Shown: positions 8,513-18,278, counted from the stretch's first letter. The stretch: DNA of 42,141 nt from an uncultured Prevotellaceae bacterium (GCA_902795605.1 CADBLU010000016.1:1-42141), one strand, 5' to 3'. Notes: generated from the sequence alone by a model not told the origin. Program-made: numbers and translations.

Positions 8513-8935
8513 ATGAGAAGAATGAATAGGATTTCACACAGAGGAGTCGTAGAGACCATAGAAGGCGACCGCATTGAGGTGAGGTTTACACAGACCTCAG
8601 CTTGTGCCGCATGCCATGTGGCTGGACACTGCAGTGCCGCTGAGAGCCGTGAAAAGGTGGTCAGTGTCATCGACCGTAGTGCCGCAAGGTCTCATGCCGT
8701 GGGCGATGAGGTGACAGTGGCCATGACTGCCGACAATGGCCGTCGTGCTGTCGTGCTCGCCTTCGTGCTGCCTTTCGTGCTTATGGTCTCCGCGCTGTCG
8801 CTGTGCCTCTGGCTGACCCGCAGGGAGGATGTCGCGGCGCTGGCAGGCGTGGGGAGTCTCGCCCCTTACTATTTCATTCTCTATCTATGCCGCGGCCGTC
8901 TGGCGCGGCGCTTTGCGTTCGTTATTGAAGAATAA
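8513..8935 (+). CDS. rseC: RseC/MucC-family SoxR-reducing system protein
   Basis: A 140-residue membrane protein of the RseC/MucC family. The N-terminal part (ISHRGVVETIEGDRIEVRF) holds a cysteine cluster, CAACHVAGHC, that fits the family's metal or redox site. Two hydrophobic segments follow (AVVLAFVLPFVLMVSALSLCLWL and a second near residues 105-125). In many bacteria RseC is associated with Rnf complexes; in E. coli its relatives work with Rnf in reducing SoxR. The start could be 8513 or 8522 (MNRIS); the latter leaves an 8-9 nt leader and begins directly at the conserved domain. The rnfB gene follows after 26 nt, so this is the first gene of the rnf operon. Confidence 0.82.
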   Translation: MRRMNRISHRGVVETIEGDRIEVRFTQTSACAACHVAGHCSAAESREKVVSVIDRSAARSHAVGDEVTVAMTADNGRRAVVLAFVLPFVLMVSALSLCLWLTRREDVAALAGVGSLAPYYFILYLCRGRLARRFAFVIEE

Positions 8936-8961
8936 TACAATAATCAACTAAAACAAACATT

Positions 8962-9909
8962 ATGGATTTAATTTTAAATGCAGTGCTCGTACTTGGAGGT
9001 ATCGCTCTCATCGCGGCGGTGATACTCTATGTATGCTCCAAGAAGTTTGCTGTAGAGGAGGATCCTCGCATCCCATTGGTGCAGGAGAATCTGCCTGGAG
9101 CCAATTGCGGCGGATGCGGATTTCCCGGGTGCGCCGGATTGGCTGATGCCCTGGTCAAAGGTGCCGACGCAGGCTCGCTCGAGGGACTCAATTGTCCGGT
9201 GGGCGGTGCTGACGTGATGGCAAAAGTGGCCGACCTGCTCGGCATGGCCATGGCCAACAGCGAACCCAAAGTGGCCGTGGTGAGATGCAACGGCACCTGT
9301 GAGAACAGGCCCCGTACCACTATTTATGACGGTCTGCGCACATGTGCCGCTGTCAATTCATGCGGTGCGGGTGAGACAGGTTGCGGCTACGGATGCCTCG
9401 GTTGCGGCGACTGTGTGGCCGCCTGCCAGTTTGGCGCCATCGCCATCAACGAAGAGACGGGCATCCCCGAGGTGGATGAGGAGAAATGTACCTCGTGCGG
9501 TGCCTGTGTGAAGGCTTGCCCACGGCACATCATCGAGTTGCGTAAGCGTGGCCCGAAGAGCCGCCGTGTCTATGTGTGTTGTGTCAATAAAGACAAGGGA
9601 GCCGTGGCAAAGAAGAATTGTCAGGCTGCCTGCATCGGTTGTGGAAAATGTGCCAAAGAGTGCAAGTTTGAGGCCATCACCGTGACAGCCAACCTCAGCT
9701 ACATCGACCCCGAGAAATGCCGTCTTTGCAGGAAGTGCGAGGCCGTCTGCCCGACAGGTTCTATCGTAGCGCACAATTTCCCGCCCCGAAAGGAGAAGCC
9801 CGCAGAGCCTAAATCATTGGAAACGTCGGCAGCCACACCCGCTTCCACGGTGCAGAAGGCTCCCGAGGCAGCCACTGTCAAACCAAAAGAGAAGGAGGAT
9901 CAAGCATGA
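8962..9909 (+). CDS. rnfB: Rnf electron transport complex, ferredoxin subunit RnfB
   Basis: A 315-residue iron-sulfur subunit that passes electrons from reduced ferredoxin into the Rnf complex. It begins with one membrane anchor (residues 3-25). The RnfB-type cluster motif CGGCGFPGCAG follows, with a fourth cysteine in LNCPVGG. The C-terminal half contains a series of ferredoxin motifs: CLGCGDCVAAC, CTSCGACVKACP, CIGCGKCAKEC and CRLCRKCEAVCP. That is more clusters than the short proteobacterial RnfB and resembles the long form of anaerobes. After the last cluster comes a Pro/Ala/Lys-rich tail of about 45 residues that looks disordered. Its stop overlaps rnfC (ATGA). Confidence 0.93.
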   Translation: MDLILNAVLVLGGIALIAAVILYVCSKKFAVEEDPRIPLVQENLPGANCGGCGFPGCAGLADALVKGADAGSLEGLNCPVGGADVMAKVADLLGMAMANSEPKVAVVRCNGTCENRPRTTIYDGLRTCAAVNSCGAGETGCGYGCLGCGDCVAACQFGAIAINEETGIPEVDEEKCTSCGACVKACPRHIIELRKRGPKSRRVYVCCVNKDKGAVAKKNCQAACIGCGKCAKECKFEAITVTANLSYIDPEKCRLCRKCEAVCPTGSIVAHNFPPRKEKPAEPKSLETSAATPASTVQKAPEAATVKPKEKEDQA

Positions 9910-11258
9910 AACTGAGAACTTTCAGCATGGGTGGCGTACACCCTGAGGAGAACAAATTGTCGGCAGAGGTGAAGACCGTGAAGGCTGCCCTTCCTGCCCT
10001 GGCCGTCTTTCCCCTGTCGCAGCATATCGGTGCACCTGCCAAACCCGTGGTGGCCCGTGGAGACAAGGTGAAAGTGGGCACCATGATTGCAGAGGCAGGC
10101 GGATTCGTCTCCGCTCCTATCTTCTCGTCGGTCTCTGGCACCGTACAGAAAATCGACAATGCCATAGATGCCACAGGATATCTCAAGCCTGCTATCATTA
10201 TCAAGGTGGAGGGCGACGAATGGGAAGAGACCATCGACCGCTCCGACCAGTTGGAGACACTCGACAAACATCCTGAGCTCACCCCCGAACTCATTGTGGA
10301 GCGTGTGAAGAATGCCGGAATCACGGGTATGGGTGGTGCCGGATTCCCGACATTTATCAAACTCACCCCGCCACCTACCGCCAAGGCTGAGTGCGTCATC
10401 ATCAATGCCGTGGAATGCGAGCCTTATATCACCGCCGACTACAGGCTGATGATGGAGCATGCCGATGAGATCCTCGTCGGTCTTGACCTGCTGATGAAAG
10501 CAGCCAAGGTGACCAAGGGCTACATCGGCATCGAGGACAACAAGCCCGCAGCTATCCGGCTGTTTGAAGAGAAGACCGCCGGTCGACAGGATGTGGAAAT
10601 CGTGCCGCTGGCCAAGAAATATCCGCAAGGCGGTGAGAAGCAACTCGTCGACGCCGTCATACGCCGTCAGGTGCCTGCGCCTCCTGCCATTCCCGTCAAT
10701 GTGGGAGCCATTGTGCAAAACGTGGGTACGGCATTCGCTGTCTATGAGGCTGTGATGAAAAACAAGCCTCTCTTCGAGCGCTATACCACCGTCACCGGCA
10801 AGCAGCTCAAGCAACCCGGCAATTTCCTCGTGAGAATGGGAACGCCGATGCGTGAACTCATCGAAGCCTGTGGAGGCATGCCCGAGGGCGACAACAAAGT
10901 GCTCGCCGGAGGTCCGATGATGGGCAGGGCGCTCTCGTCGATAGAAGTGCCTGTGTGCAAGGGCACCAACAGCGTGACCATCATCAGTGGCGAAGAGGCT
11001 GTGAGGAAAGCGCCGCAGCCTTGTATCCGATGCGCGAAATGTGTGAGTGCCTGTCCGATGGGACTTGAGCCCTATCTTCTGGCACAGGTATCATCACTGC
11101 ACCTCTGGGAGAGGGCTGAGGCTGAGGACATCACCTCCTGCATCGAGTGCGGGTCGTGCATGTTCACCTGTCCGGCTCATCGTCCGCTGCTCGACAACAT
11201 CAGGCAGGGCAAATCTACGGTAATGGGCATCATCAGAGCCCGCAATACAAAGAAATAA
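9906..11258 (+). CDS. rnfC: Rnf electron transport complex, NADH-binding subunit RnfC
   Basis: A 450-residue peripheral subunit that binds FMN and NAD(H) and reduces NAD with electrons from ferredoxin (or the reverse). It shows the N-terminal barrel-sandwich region, the flavin/NADH fold with the glycine-rich GMGGAGFPTFIKL, a SLBB-type segment, and two 4Fe-4S motifs near the C-terminus: CIRCAKCVSACP and CIECGSCMFTCP. Length and order match the family. Its start overlaps rnfB by four bases. There is no long Ala/Lys-rich C-terminal extension as in some proteobacterial RnfC. Confidence 0.94.
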   Translation: MKLRTFSMGGVHPEENKLSAEVKTVKAALPALAVFPLSQHIGAPAKPVVARGDKVKVGTMIAEAGGFVSAPIFSSVSGTVQKIDNAIDATGYLKPAIIIKVEGDEWEETIDRSDQLETLDKHPELTPELIVERVKNAGITGMGGAGFPTFIKLTPPPTAKAECVIINAVECEPYITADYRLMMEHADEILVGLDLLMKAAKVTKGYIGIEDNKPAAIRLFEEKTAGRQDVEIVPLAKKYPQGGEKQLVDAVIRRQVPAPPAIPVNVGAIVQNVGTAFAVYEAVMKNKPLFERYTTVTGKQLKQPGNFLVRMGTPMRELIEACGGMPEGDNKVLAGGPMMGRALSSIEVPVCKGTNSVTIISGEEAVRKAPQPCIRCAKCVSACPMGLEPYLLAQVSSLHLWERAEAEDITSCIECGSCMFTCPAHRPLLDNIRQGKSTVMGIIRARNTKK

Positions 11259-11269
11259 AGTTTACAGAA

Positions 11270-12262
11270 ATGGCAAAATTCATCGTTTCACTTTCTCCAC
11301 ACGCCCATGGGACAGACTCCGTGGAGCGTAATATGTATGGAGTGATTATTGCTTTGGTGCCCGCCCTGCTCGTGTCGTTCCTCTATTTCGGCATAGGGTC
11401 GGCCGTGGTCTGCTGCGTGAGCGTTGCCGCTTGCGTCTTCTTCGAGTGGGCCATCACAAAATATATGCTCAAGCGCAATCCTTCTATTACTGACGGCTCG
11501 GCCATCCTCACGGGCTTGCTGTTGGGCTTCAATCTCCCTTCCAATCTGCCTCTGTGGATCATCATTATCGGTGCATTGGTGGCTATAGGCATCGGCAAGA
11601 TGACATTCGGAGGTCTGGGATGCAACCCGTTCAACCCCGCCCTTGTCGGTCGCTGCTTCCTGTTGGTGTCGTTTCCCGCCCAGATGACGTCATGGCCCAA
11701 GGTGGGAAATTTAGGCGCTTACCTTGACGCTGAGACCGGAGCCACGCCGCTCAGCCTGATGAAGACCGCTATCAAGACAGGCGACCCTTCGTATCTTGAA
11801 GGACTGCCCGACTCGCTCACCATGCTCTTGGGTAATGTGCCCGACGGAGCCGGCACCATCGGCGAGGTGTGTGCCCTGGCACTCTTGGTGGGCCTTGTCT
11901 ATATGCTCTGGCGGCGCATCATCACCTGGCATATCCCCGTGAGTATCATTCTCACCGTGTTTGTCTTCAGCGGACTGCTCCATCTTGCAAGTCCCATCTA
12001 TGCCGACCCCTTCTCGGCTATCCTCAGCGGTGGTCTGATGCTTGGTGCCATCTTCATGGCTACAGACTATGTGACATCGCCGATGACGCATAATGGCCAA
12101 CTCATCTATGGCGTGTGCATCGGTCTTCTCACTGTCATCATCCGTAACTGGGGCTCTTATCCCGAGGGAATGTCGTTCGCCATCCTGATCATGAACGCGT
12201 TCACTCCGCTTATCAATACTTACGTCAAACCAAAACGATTCGGGGAGGTAGTGAAGAAATGA
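11270..12262 (+). CDS. rnfD: Rnf electron transport complex, membrane subunit RnfD
   Basis: A 330-residue integral membrane subunit of the NqrB/RnfD family with about ten hydrophobic segments. It carries FMN covalently attached through a threonine; the attachment motif TGAT is present at residues 156-159, with T159 the expected site. The start at 11270 (MAKFIVSLSPHAHG) begins directly at the conserved N-terminus, 11 nt after rnfC. The longer open frame reaching back into rnfC has no support. It forms the ion-translocating core with RnfA, RnfE and RnfG. Confidence 0.94.
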   Translation: MAKFIVSLSPHAHGTDSVERNMYGVIIALVPALLVSFLYFGIGSAVVCCVSVAACVFFEWAITKYMLKRNPSITDGSAILTGLLLGFNLPSNLPLWIIIIGALVAIGIGKMTFGGLGCNPFNPALVGRCFLLVSFPAQMTSWPKVGNLGAYLDAETGATPLSLMKTAIKTGDPSYLEGLPDSLTMLLGNVPDGAGTIGEVCALALLVGLVYMLWRRIITWHIPVSIILTVFVFSGLLHLASPIYADPFSAILSGGLMLGAIFMATDYVTSPMTHNGQLIYGVCIGLLTVIIRNWGSYPEGMSFAILIMNAFTPLINTYVKPKRFGEVVKK

Positions 12263-12891
12263 AAAAAATGGAGTCTACATTAGTTAATATGGTTGGAGTG
12301 CTCGTTTGTGTGGCACTTGTCATGGGCGGCATTCTCGCCTATGTCAACAGCATCACAAAGGGTCCCATCAGCCAACAGGCGGAAAAAGCACTCTCCGACG
12401 GCATCAAGAGCGTGATGATGAGCGACCAGCTCACCGTCACCGCCAATGACACGCTCTATGAGACCATCGACAACAAAGAGTGTATGTTCATCATCCACAA
12501 GGCTGCAGACGCCTCGGGCAAGGAACTGGGTGCTGCCGTAGAGACCACATCTCTGGGCTTCGGCGGCGACCTGAAAGTGCTCGTGGGATTCAATCCTAAA
12601 GGTGATATCCTCGGATATACGCTGCTGGAGCATGCCGAGACCCCGGGACTGGGCGCCAAGGCAGACACATGGTTTCAGAAAGACGGCAAGGCCAGCATCA
12701 TCGGCAAGAACCCGTCGACACCGCTCACCGTCAGCAAAGACGGAGGCGATGTGGATGCCATCACCGCCTCCACCATCACCTCTCGCGCTTTTCTCAAGGC
12801 CATCAACCAGGCCTACGATGTGTATATGAAAAAGGGTGCCAATACCGACGGACAGAGCGGAGCATCCAAACAAGTCGCACTTAACCAATGA
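12259..12891 (+). CDS. rnfG: Rnf electron transport complex, FMN-binding subunit RnfG
   Basis: A 210-residue subunit with one N-terminal membrane helix (residues 8-27) and a periplasmic FMN-binding domain. The flavin-transfer motif, normally SGATxTS, reads TASTITS at residues 169-175, with T172 as the expected FMN-bearing residue. This is a mild departure at the first and third positions that keeps the key threonine. It overlaps rnfD by four bases (ATGA). FMN would be attached by an ApbE-type transferase, which is not encoded in this window. Confidence 0.93.
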   Translation: MKKMESTLVNMVGVLVCVALVMGGILAYVNSITKGPISQQAEKALSDGIKSVMMSDQLTVTANDTLYETIDNKECMFIIHKAADASGKELGAAVETTSLGFGGDLKVLVGFNPKGDILGYTLLEHAETPGLGAKADTWFQKDGKASIIGKNPSTPLTVSKDGGDVDAITASTITSRAFLKAINQAYDVYMKKGANTDGQSGASKQVALNQ

Positions 12892-12902
12892 GGAGTAGGG
12901 AT

Positions 12903-13487
12903 ATGAACAATATGAAAATCTTAACCAACGGACTCATCAAGGAGAACCCTATCTTCGTGCTTCTTCTTGGCATGTGTCCCACCTTGGCCACCACGACATC
13001 GGCCATCAACGGACTGTCGATGGGACTCGCCACCATGTTTGTGCTCATCTGCTCAAATATCGTGATTTCCTGTATCAAAAACATCACCCCCGACAAGGTG
13101 CGCATCCCTGTGTTCATTGTCGTCATCGCATCGTTTGTCACCATCCTGCAGTTGTGCATCAAGGCATTCCTGCCAGGCATCGACAAGGCGTTGGGACTCT
13201 TCATTCCGCTGATTGTGGTCAACTGTATCATCCTCGGACGCGCTGAGGCCTTCGCCTGCAAGAACACTCCTCTGGCAAGTATGTTCGACGGCATCGGCAT
13301 CGGACTCGGCTTCACTTTTGCGCTCACACTGCTCGGCATGGTGCGCGAGCTGTTGGGCGCAGGCTCTATCTTCGGCTTTGTGCTGTTGCCCGAGGTCACC
13401 AATGTCCTTGTGTTTGTGCTGCCTCCGGGAGCATTCATCACTCTGGGCTATATCATCGCTATCGTCAATCAACTCAAGAAAGGATAA
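12903..13487 (+). CDS. rnfE: Rnf electron transport complex, membrane subunit RnfE
   Basis: A 194-residue integral membrane subunit of the NqrD/RnfE family, with six predicted helices and the conserved start region [23 protein letters not shown]. Start choice: an ATG at 12888 overlaps the rnfG stop and would add MRSRD. The ATG at 12903 is preceded by AGGAG seven bases upstream, one of the few clear Shine-Dalgarno sequences in this window, and is preferred. It pairs with RnfA as an inverted structural homologue around the membrane 2Fe-2S site. Confidence 0.92.
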   Translation: MNNMKILTNGLIKENPIFVLLLGMCPTLATTTSAINGLSMGLATMFVLICSNIVISCIKNITPDKVRIPVFIVVIASFVTILQLCIKAFLPGIDKALGLFIPLIVVNCIILGRAEAFACKNTPLASMFDGIGIGLGFTFALTLLGMVRELLGAGSIFGFVLLPEVTNVLVFVLPPGAFITLGYIIAIVNQLKKG

Positions 13488-13490
13488 ACC

Positions 13491-14093
13491 ATGGAATACC
13501 TACTGATTTTTATCTCGGCCATCTTCGTCAACAATATCGTGTTGTCGCAATTCCTGGGAATATGTCCGTTCCTGGGGGTCTCAAAGAAAGTGGACACAGC
13601 CCTGGGTATGGGCGGAGCCGTGGCTTTCGTCATGACATTGGCCACTATCGTCACTTTCCTCGTGCAGACGTATATCCTCACGCCGCTCGATTTGCAGTAT
13701 CTTCAGACGCTGGCCTTCATCCTTGTCATCGCATCACTGGTGCAGATGGTGGAGATCATCCTTAAGAAAGTGTCGCCCAGCCTCTATCAGGCGTTGGGCA
13801 TCTTCCTGCCACTCATCACCACCAACTGTGCCGTGCTCGGTGTGGCCATCCTCGTCATCCAGAAAGACTTCAACCTCTTGCAGTCGGTTGTCTATGCCTT
13901 CTCTACCGCCATCGGTTTCGCCCTGGCGCTGACAGTGTTTGCCGGACTGCGTGAGCAGTTGTCGCTCGTCAAGGTGCCCAAGGGCATGAGTGGCATGGCC
14001 ATTGTGCTGGTGACCGCCGGACTGCTGAGTCTTGCCTTCATGGGCTTCTCCGGTGTCGACGGCGGTTTGAAAATCCTTTTCGGACTGGATTAG
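13491..14093 (+). CDS. rnfA: Rnf electron transport complex, membrane subunit RnfA
   Basis: A 200-residue, six-helix membrane subunit of the NqrE/RnfA family. It has the conserved N-terminal [21 protein letters not shown] segment (with the helix-break cysteine C-P-F) and the second-half motif [10 protein letters not shown]. These cysteines are the expected ligands of the membrane-embedded 2Fe-2S cluster shared with RnfE. It lies 3 nt after rnfE and ends the operon B-C-D-G-E-A. No clear terminator hairpin is visible before galE 30 nt downstream, so read-through is possible. Confidence 0.94.
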   Translation: MEYLLIFISAIFVNNIVLSQFLGICPFLGVSKKVDTALGMGGAVAFVMTLATIVTFLVQTYILTPLDLQYLQTLAFILVIASLVQMVEIILKKVSPSLYQALGIFLPLITTNCAVLGVAILVIQKDFNLLQSVVYAFSTAIGFALALTVFAGLREQLSLVKVPKGMSGMAIVLVTAGLLSLAFMGFSGVDGGLKILFGLD

Positions 14094-14123
14094 ATTAGAT
14101 TAATCTTTATATTTTGACATGAT

Positions 14124-15161
14124 ATGAAACAGACAATTTTAGTAACTGGAGGAACCGGCTTCATCGGCTCACACACCACCGTGGAACTGATAGAGGCGGG
14201 TTATGATGTGGTGATTGTAGACAATCTTTCCAATTCAAGGCTGGATGTGCTCGACGGCATAGAGAAGATCACGGGTGTAAGACCTGCTTTCCATCAAGTG
14301 GACTGCTGCAACCTCGACGACCTGAACAATGTCTTCGCCCAGCATCCGGACATCTGCGGAATCATCCATTTTGCCGCCAGCAAGGCAGTGGGAGAGAGTG
14401 TTGAGAAACCTTTGCTCTATTATCGCAACAACATCAACAGTCTGGTGAACTTACTCCAGTTGATGCCCCAATACGATGTCAAGGGGATTATCTTCTCTTC
14501 AAGCTGCACCGTCTACGGGCAACCGAGTCCCGAGAACCTGCCTGTCACCGAGGAGGCTCCCATCCAGAAAGCCCTGAGTCCCTATGGCAACACCAAGCAG
14601 ATCAACGAGGAGATTATCCAGGACTATATCCACAGTGGTGCCAACATCAAGTCGGTCATCCTGAGATATTTCAATCCTATCGGGGCACATCCGTCGGCAT
14701 TGATAGGCGAACTTCCGCTCGGTGTGCCGATGAACCTCATCCCCTTCGTTACACAGACAGCCATAGGCATCCGCAAGGAGCTTAAGATTTTCGGCAACGA
14801 CTACAACACCCCCGACGGCACTTGCATCCGCGACTACATCTATGTGGTCGACCTGGCCAAGGCTCATGTGGCTGCCATGCGCCGTGTGCTGGAAGAAGAC
14901 ACTGAGGCCTTGGAGATTTTCAATATCGGTACGGGCCGTGGACTCAGCACCCTTGAGGTGGTTGAGGGCTTCGAGAAGGCCACCGGTGTGAAGGTCAACT
15001 GGAGCTATGCTCCCCGAAGGGAAGGTGACATCGAGAAAGTGTGGGGAAATGTTGACAAAGCCAACAAAGTGTTGGGTTGGAAAGCCGACACTCCCATAGA
15101 GGATGTGCTTGCCTCGGCATGGAAATGGCAAGAGCAACTTCGCGACAGGAACATCATGTGA
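14124..15161 (+). CDS. galE: UDP-glucose 4-epimerase GalE
   Basis: A 345-residue extended short-chain dehydrogenase that interconverts UDP-glucose and UDP-galactose in the cytoplasm, feeding the Leloir pathway and surface polysaccharide synthesis. The NAD-binding glycine motif GGTGFIGS sits at residues 9-16, the active-site serine region is FSSSCTVYG, and the catalytic pair is Y154 and K158 in SPYGNTK. Length and C-terminal substrate domain (PRREGDIEKVWGN) are normal. It ends at the strong hairpin at 15185-15224. Confidence 0.93.
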   Translation: MKQTILVTGGTGFIGSHTTVELIEAGYDVVIVDNLSNSRLDVLDGIEKITGVRPAFHQVDCCNLDDLNNVFAQHPDICGIIHFAASKAVGESVEKPLLYYRNNINSLVNLLQLMPQYDVKGIIFSSSCTVYGQPSPENLPVTEEAPIQKALSPYGNTKQINEEIIQDYIHSGANIKSVILRYFNPIGAHPSALIGELPLGVPMNLIPFVTQTAIGIRKELKIFGNDYNTPDGTCIRDYIYVVDLAKAHVAAMRRVLEEDTEALEIFNIGTGRGLSTLEVVEGFEKATGVKVNWSYAPRREGDIEKVWGNVDKANKVLGWKADTPIEDVLASAWKWQEQLRDRNIM

Positions 15162-15184
15162 TGCATTCCTACCCCTTCCTCCTT

Positions 15185-15224
15185 ACGATAAAAGTCCGTC
15201 ATTGCTATGGCGGACTTTTATCGT
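15185..15224. terminator. Bidirectional terminator between galE and addB
   Basis: An 18-bp stem with a single G-U pair (15185-15202 pairing with 15207-15224) closes on the loop TGCT. The stem has A-runs on the left and T-runs on the right, so it can act as an intrinsic terminator for both convergent genes. Confidence 0.8.
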
Positions 15225-15247
15225 TCATGTCATTCCATTCCTTAGAT

Positions 15248-18232
15248 CTAATTAGGATGGGCTTCCTTACGCTTCATTTGTCCGCAAATCTTAGCATAGA
15301 CACATGAGCCACATCTCTTTATATGCGGTGTGGGCTCAAAGGCTTTATCAGGGTTGAAAATCTCACCGACCAATGCCGACAGCCGCTCAAGAAACTCTTT
15401 ATCGTAATCTGCTATGTTGTTGATTTCCATCTTCGAATTCTTGCTGCTAAATTTCAGTATCGGACTATAGTCTGGCGTGCCGGAGCGCTGAATGAAAAGC
15501 AAGGCAGGCGATACGGGCAACTGATGCGGATTAATGGTCTTGTCTTTGCTCACAATCATGGCATAGAGCATTGCTTGCAGATAGTAGTCGCTGTGCTTGT
15601 CGATTTTCTCCGGGTCGAAGACGGCTTCTAAGTTCTCAAGTGCGGAGATTTTCTTGCTGCCAGTCTTATAGTCCACTACGCGTATGCGTGTCTGTCCGTC
15701 GGCAGACGTTGTCTCGTCGAGTCGGTCGATACGTCCTCCGATACGGATACTCTTCGGTCCTTCGCTGGTGGTGATAATCACTTGGTCGTAGACCTCTCCC
15801 TCATGTCCACGGAGGACAAATGGCGCCAATTCTTTGTCAATGGAGAGGAGTCGCTTCAGATAGATGAGCATGACATTCCGGTTGATGATCTGGAGGCCGT
15901 TGAGCTCTTTCATCGGCTTGGAATCACCATTGAAGAGATGCTTGACAATAGCTTCGTCGAGACAACGCTCTATCAGTTGGGGGTTCTGAAGGACATTTTC
16001 TATGTGCTGCTTCTCTATCTTAAAACCTTCGTTCTTGAAAATCTTGCGTGCATCAGAATGGTCGGGACTTACTCCCGTGATACTCTCATAGATGCTCTGG
16101 ATGGATTCGTGGAAAATATTACCGAAGGTACGTCCGTCGATATCCAAACTGTCGTCTATCGGTTCCCTGATGCCGGCCACGCGGTTGTAGTAGAATATGA
16201 GAGGGCACCTGAGATATCGGCTGATAGCTGTGGGTGAGAGATAGTCGAAACTGTTGAGGCGTTGGAGCACCTTCTCCGTCTTTTCTATCGCGGGCCGCTC
16301 CCTGATGGTAGGCAACTGGCTCGAGCTGAGCGATTTCCTTATGATATGATAGTCACTCTCCACCATGAACTGCAGCATAAAACGGCTCATCTCGCCTGTA
16401 TTCTTCTTGTCGGCCACGTTGCCGTACATGATGGTCACATCGGTGGCCCGCTGTATCATCCGATAAAAATAATAGGCATATATGGCCGACTTGTGCTCGT
16501 TGGTCGTCAAGCCGAAGGCACTGCGGATGGAGTAGGGGATGAGCGAGGGCGCTTCAAGGCCCTTAGGCATGTTCCCCTCTCCGCATGAGAGGATAAGCAG
16601 ATGGTCGAAGTCGAGGTTGCGCGTCTCGAGCACACCCATGACTTGTACTCCTGTTGCCGGCTCTCCATGGAAGGGCACCGTGGTGGCAGCCATCACTTGT
16701 CGCAAGAGTCGGACATACGTGACGGAGTCCACTTTCAGGTCACCGTCTTCGATAAGTGTCTGCATCCGGTTGACGAGCGTGTAAGTGCGGAACAGCGACT
16801 CGTTGGCCAGAGGGTCCGACGGTTGCGTCTGCCTCATGCTGATGGCCACACGCTTGAGCAGGTCGAGTATCCATTTGTTCACCCTCCTGTTGATGTCATA
16901 TTCCACATTCTCGTCTTCACTGATGCTGAGGTCTGTGAAGAGTAATTGCAATCCTTCGTCTACCGACAGTTCCTCGCGTGTAGGGAAATAATGATGATCG
17001 GCAGACAGTTGCTCACAAAGTGCCGCAGCCTTTGGCGAGATATAGGCAGCATAGGGGTGACGCAGTAATGCGGTGACAAATTTCTGCCGGTATTTCTTCT
17101 GCCCCGCCCGTCCATACATCATCAAGTCTGTGAGATGCGCCACCAGCGATGCCGCCAGTGTCAGGTTGATAGGGAATCCCGTAGTGATATTCACTTCCTT
17201 TACCTGTTCGGGGATGCAGTGCACGACAGTAGGGAGCAACGCCTCATTGCACAGCACTACCGCCGTGCGGTTGGCGGCCTTCGCACGGTCGTCCTGCGAA
17301 AGCCATTTGCCCACATAGCGTGCCTGGATGTTTTCTGTGGGTGCACCGATATATTCAATATGCTTTTCCTTGCCCAGATGGTCGTAGATGCCAGTATCCG
17401 CCAACTGGTTGGGAAATTCCGTCATGAACTTTCTCACAAGTTCGCCGGCCTCATGGGGGATACCATTGTGCACACCCATATAATATTGGTCGTAGTCCCA
17501 ATAGAAGGCTGCCTGCCCCTCCTTTTTCAGTTTCCGGAAAAGTTGGCGCTCCACCTCCTGCAAGGCATTGAAACCGACAAACAGGTATTGGTAATTGCCG
17601 AAATCGCACGCCTCATCTTCGATGACGGAGCGATAGAGAGCGCCCTCATAGGCTATGTCTTGCTGCCGTAGACGAAGGTTGTAGTCTTGATAAATAACAG
17701 CCAACTTGCTCCACAGGACGAGGAAACGCTCTTTCAGTTTTTGACTCTGGTTCTCGTTGAAGTCTTTGAAAAAATGCTTAAGCACATTCACCTGCTCCTC
17801 AGTGAGATAGTCCAAGTGGTCGGAAGCGTGAATGTCTTTCACGTTGGAGAACACGGCCGTCGGGTTGGCCATACTTTTGTCTATGTCGTCGAAATCGGAG
17901 AGGATGATGCTTCCCCATCCGTAGAACTGGTCGAGAGGCTCCTCGCTTTTTGTGCAGGACACAAAACTCTTGTAAAGTTCGCAGATGAGCTTGATCTCAT
18001 CTGCTACGGTGAGAGAGGTGTGCGCACAGAAGAGTTCGTTGATTGTCGTGTATTGGGGAGCCCATACCGGCCGGCCGTTGAGCCGGGCGAGATAGTCGTT
18101 GAGAAAGAGAGAGGCTCTTTTGTTGGGGAAAACGACGATGAGGCCCGACATGTCTTCTCCATAGCGCTTGAGCATGTCTGCGGCTACATAGTGGAGGAAT
18201 GGGGCGTTGGCAGTTGTGTCTATTGTGTTCAT
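15248..18232 (-). CDS. AddB-like PD-(D/E)XK nuclease / inactive helicase subunit
   Basis: A 994-residue partner of the helicase encoded just upstream, predicted to process double-strand DNA ends for recombination. The C-terminal RecB-type nuclease has GGRIDRLDE and VVDYKTGSKK. Four cysteines, C676, C974, C977 and C983, reproduce the spacing of the AddB iron-staple (one distant Cys, then C-x2-C-x5-C). The N-terminal part (LIVVFPNKRASLFLNDYL) has the helicase-like fold but no Walker A motif, so ATP-driven translocation here is unlikely. The start at 18232 (MNTIDTTANAPFLHYVA) fits the family better than the ATG at 18295, which overlaps the neighbour. It ends convergently with galE. Confidence 0.82.
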   Translation of the reverse strand: MNTIDTTANAPFLHYVAADMLKRYGEDMSGLIVVFPNKRASLFLNDYLARLNGRPVWAPQYTTINELFCAHTSLTVADEIKLICELYKSFVSCTKSEEPLDQFYGWGSIILSDFDDIDKSMANPTAVFSNVKDIHASDHLDYLTEEQVNVLKHFFKDFNENQSQKLKERFLVLWSKLAVIYQDYNLRLRQQDIAYEGALYRSVIEDEACDFGNYQYLFVGFNALQEVERQLFRKLKKEGQAAFYWDYDQYYMGVHNGIPHEAGELVRKFMTEFPNQLADTGIYDHLGKEKHIEYIGAPTENIQARYVGKWLSQDDRAKAANRTAVVLCNEALLPTVVHCIPEQVKEVNITTGFPINLTLAASLVAHLTDLMMYGRAGQKKYRQKFVTALLRHPYAAYISPKAAALCEQLSADHHYFPTREELSVDEGLQLLFTDLSISEDENVEYDINRRVNKWILDLLKRVAISMRQTQPSDPLANESLFRTYTLVNRMQTLIEDGDLKVDSVTYVRLLRQVMAATTVPFHGEPATGVQVMGVLETRNLDFDHLLILSCGEGNMPKGLEAPSLIPYSIRSAFGLTTNEHKSAIYAYYFYRMIQRATDVTIMYGNVADKKNTGEMSRFMLQFMVESDYHIIRKSLSSSQLPTIRERPAIEKTEKVLQRLNSFDYLSPTAISRYLRCPLIFYYNRVAGIREPIDDSLDIDGRTFGNIFHESIQSIYESITGVSPDHSDARKIFKNEGFKIEKQHIENVLQNPQLIERCLDEAIVKHLFNGDSKPMKELNGLQIINRNVMLIYLKRLLSIDKELAPFVLRGHEGEVYDQVIITTSEGPKSIRIGGRIDRLDETTSADGQTRIRVVDYKTGSKKISALENLEAVFDPEKIDKHSDYYLQAMLYAMIVSKDKTINPHQLPVSPALLFIQRSGTPDYSPILKFSSKNSKMEINNIADYDKEFLERLSALVGEIFNPDKAFEPTPHIKRCGSCVYAKICGQMKRKEAHPN

Positions 18233-18278
18233 CTTGCTTACTGTTTCATATTGTTGCTGATAGGTCGGGCTTATGCGG

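Noticed and set aside
11147-11269. N-terminal extension of RnfD inside rnfC
   Set aside because: The longer open frame simply runs back through rnfC in another frame. The conserved RnfD start (MAKFIVSLSPHAHG) is at 11270.
14097-14106. AGATTAATCT palindrome after rnfA
   Set aside because: Ten bases of AT-rich symmetry with no T-run or second arm; neither a terminator nor a convincing operator.
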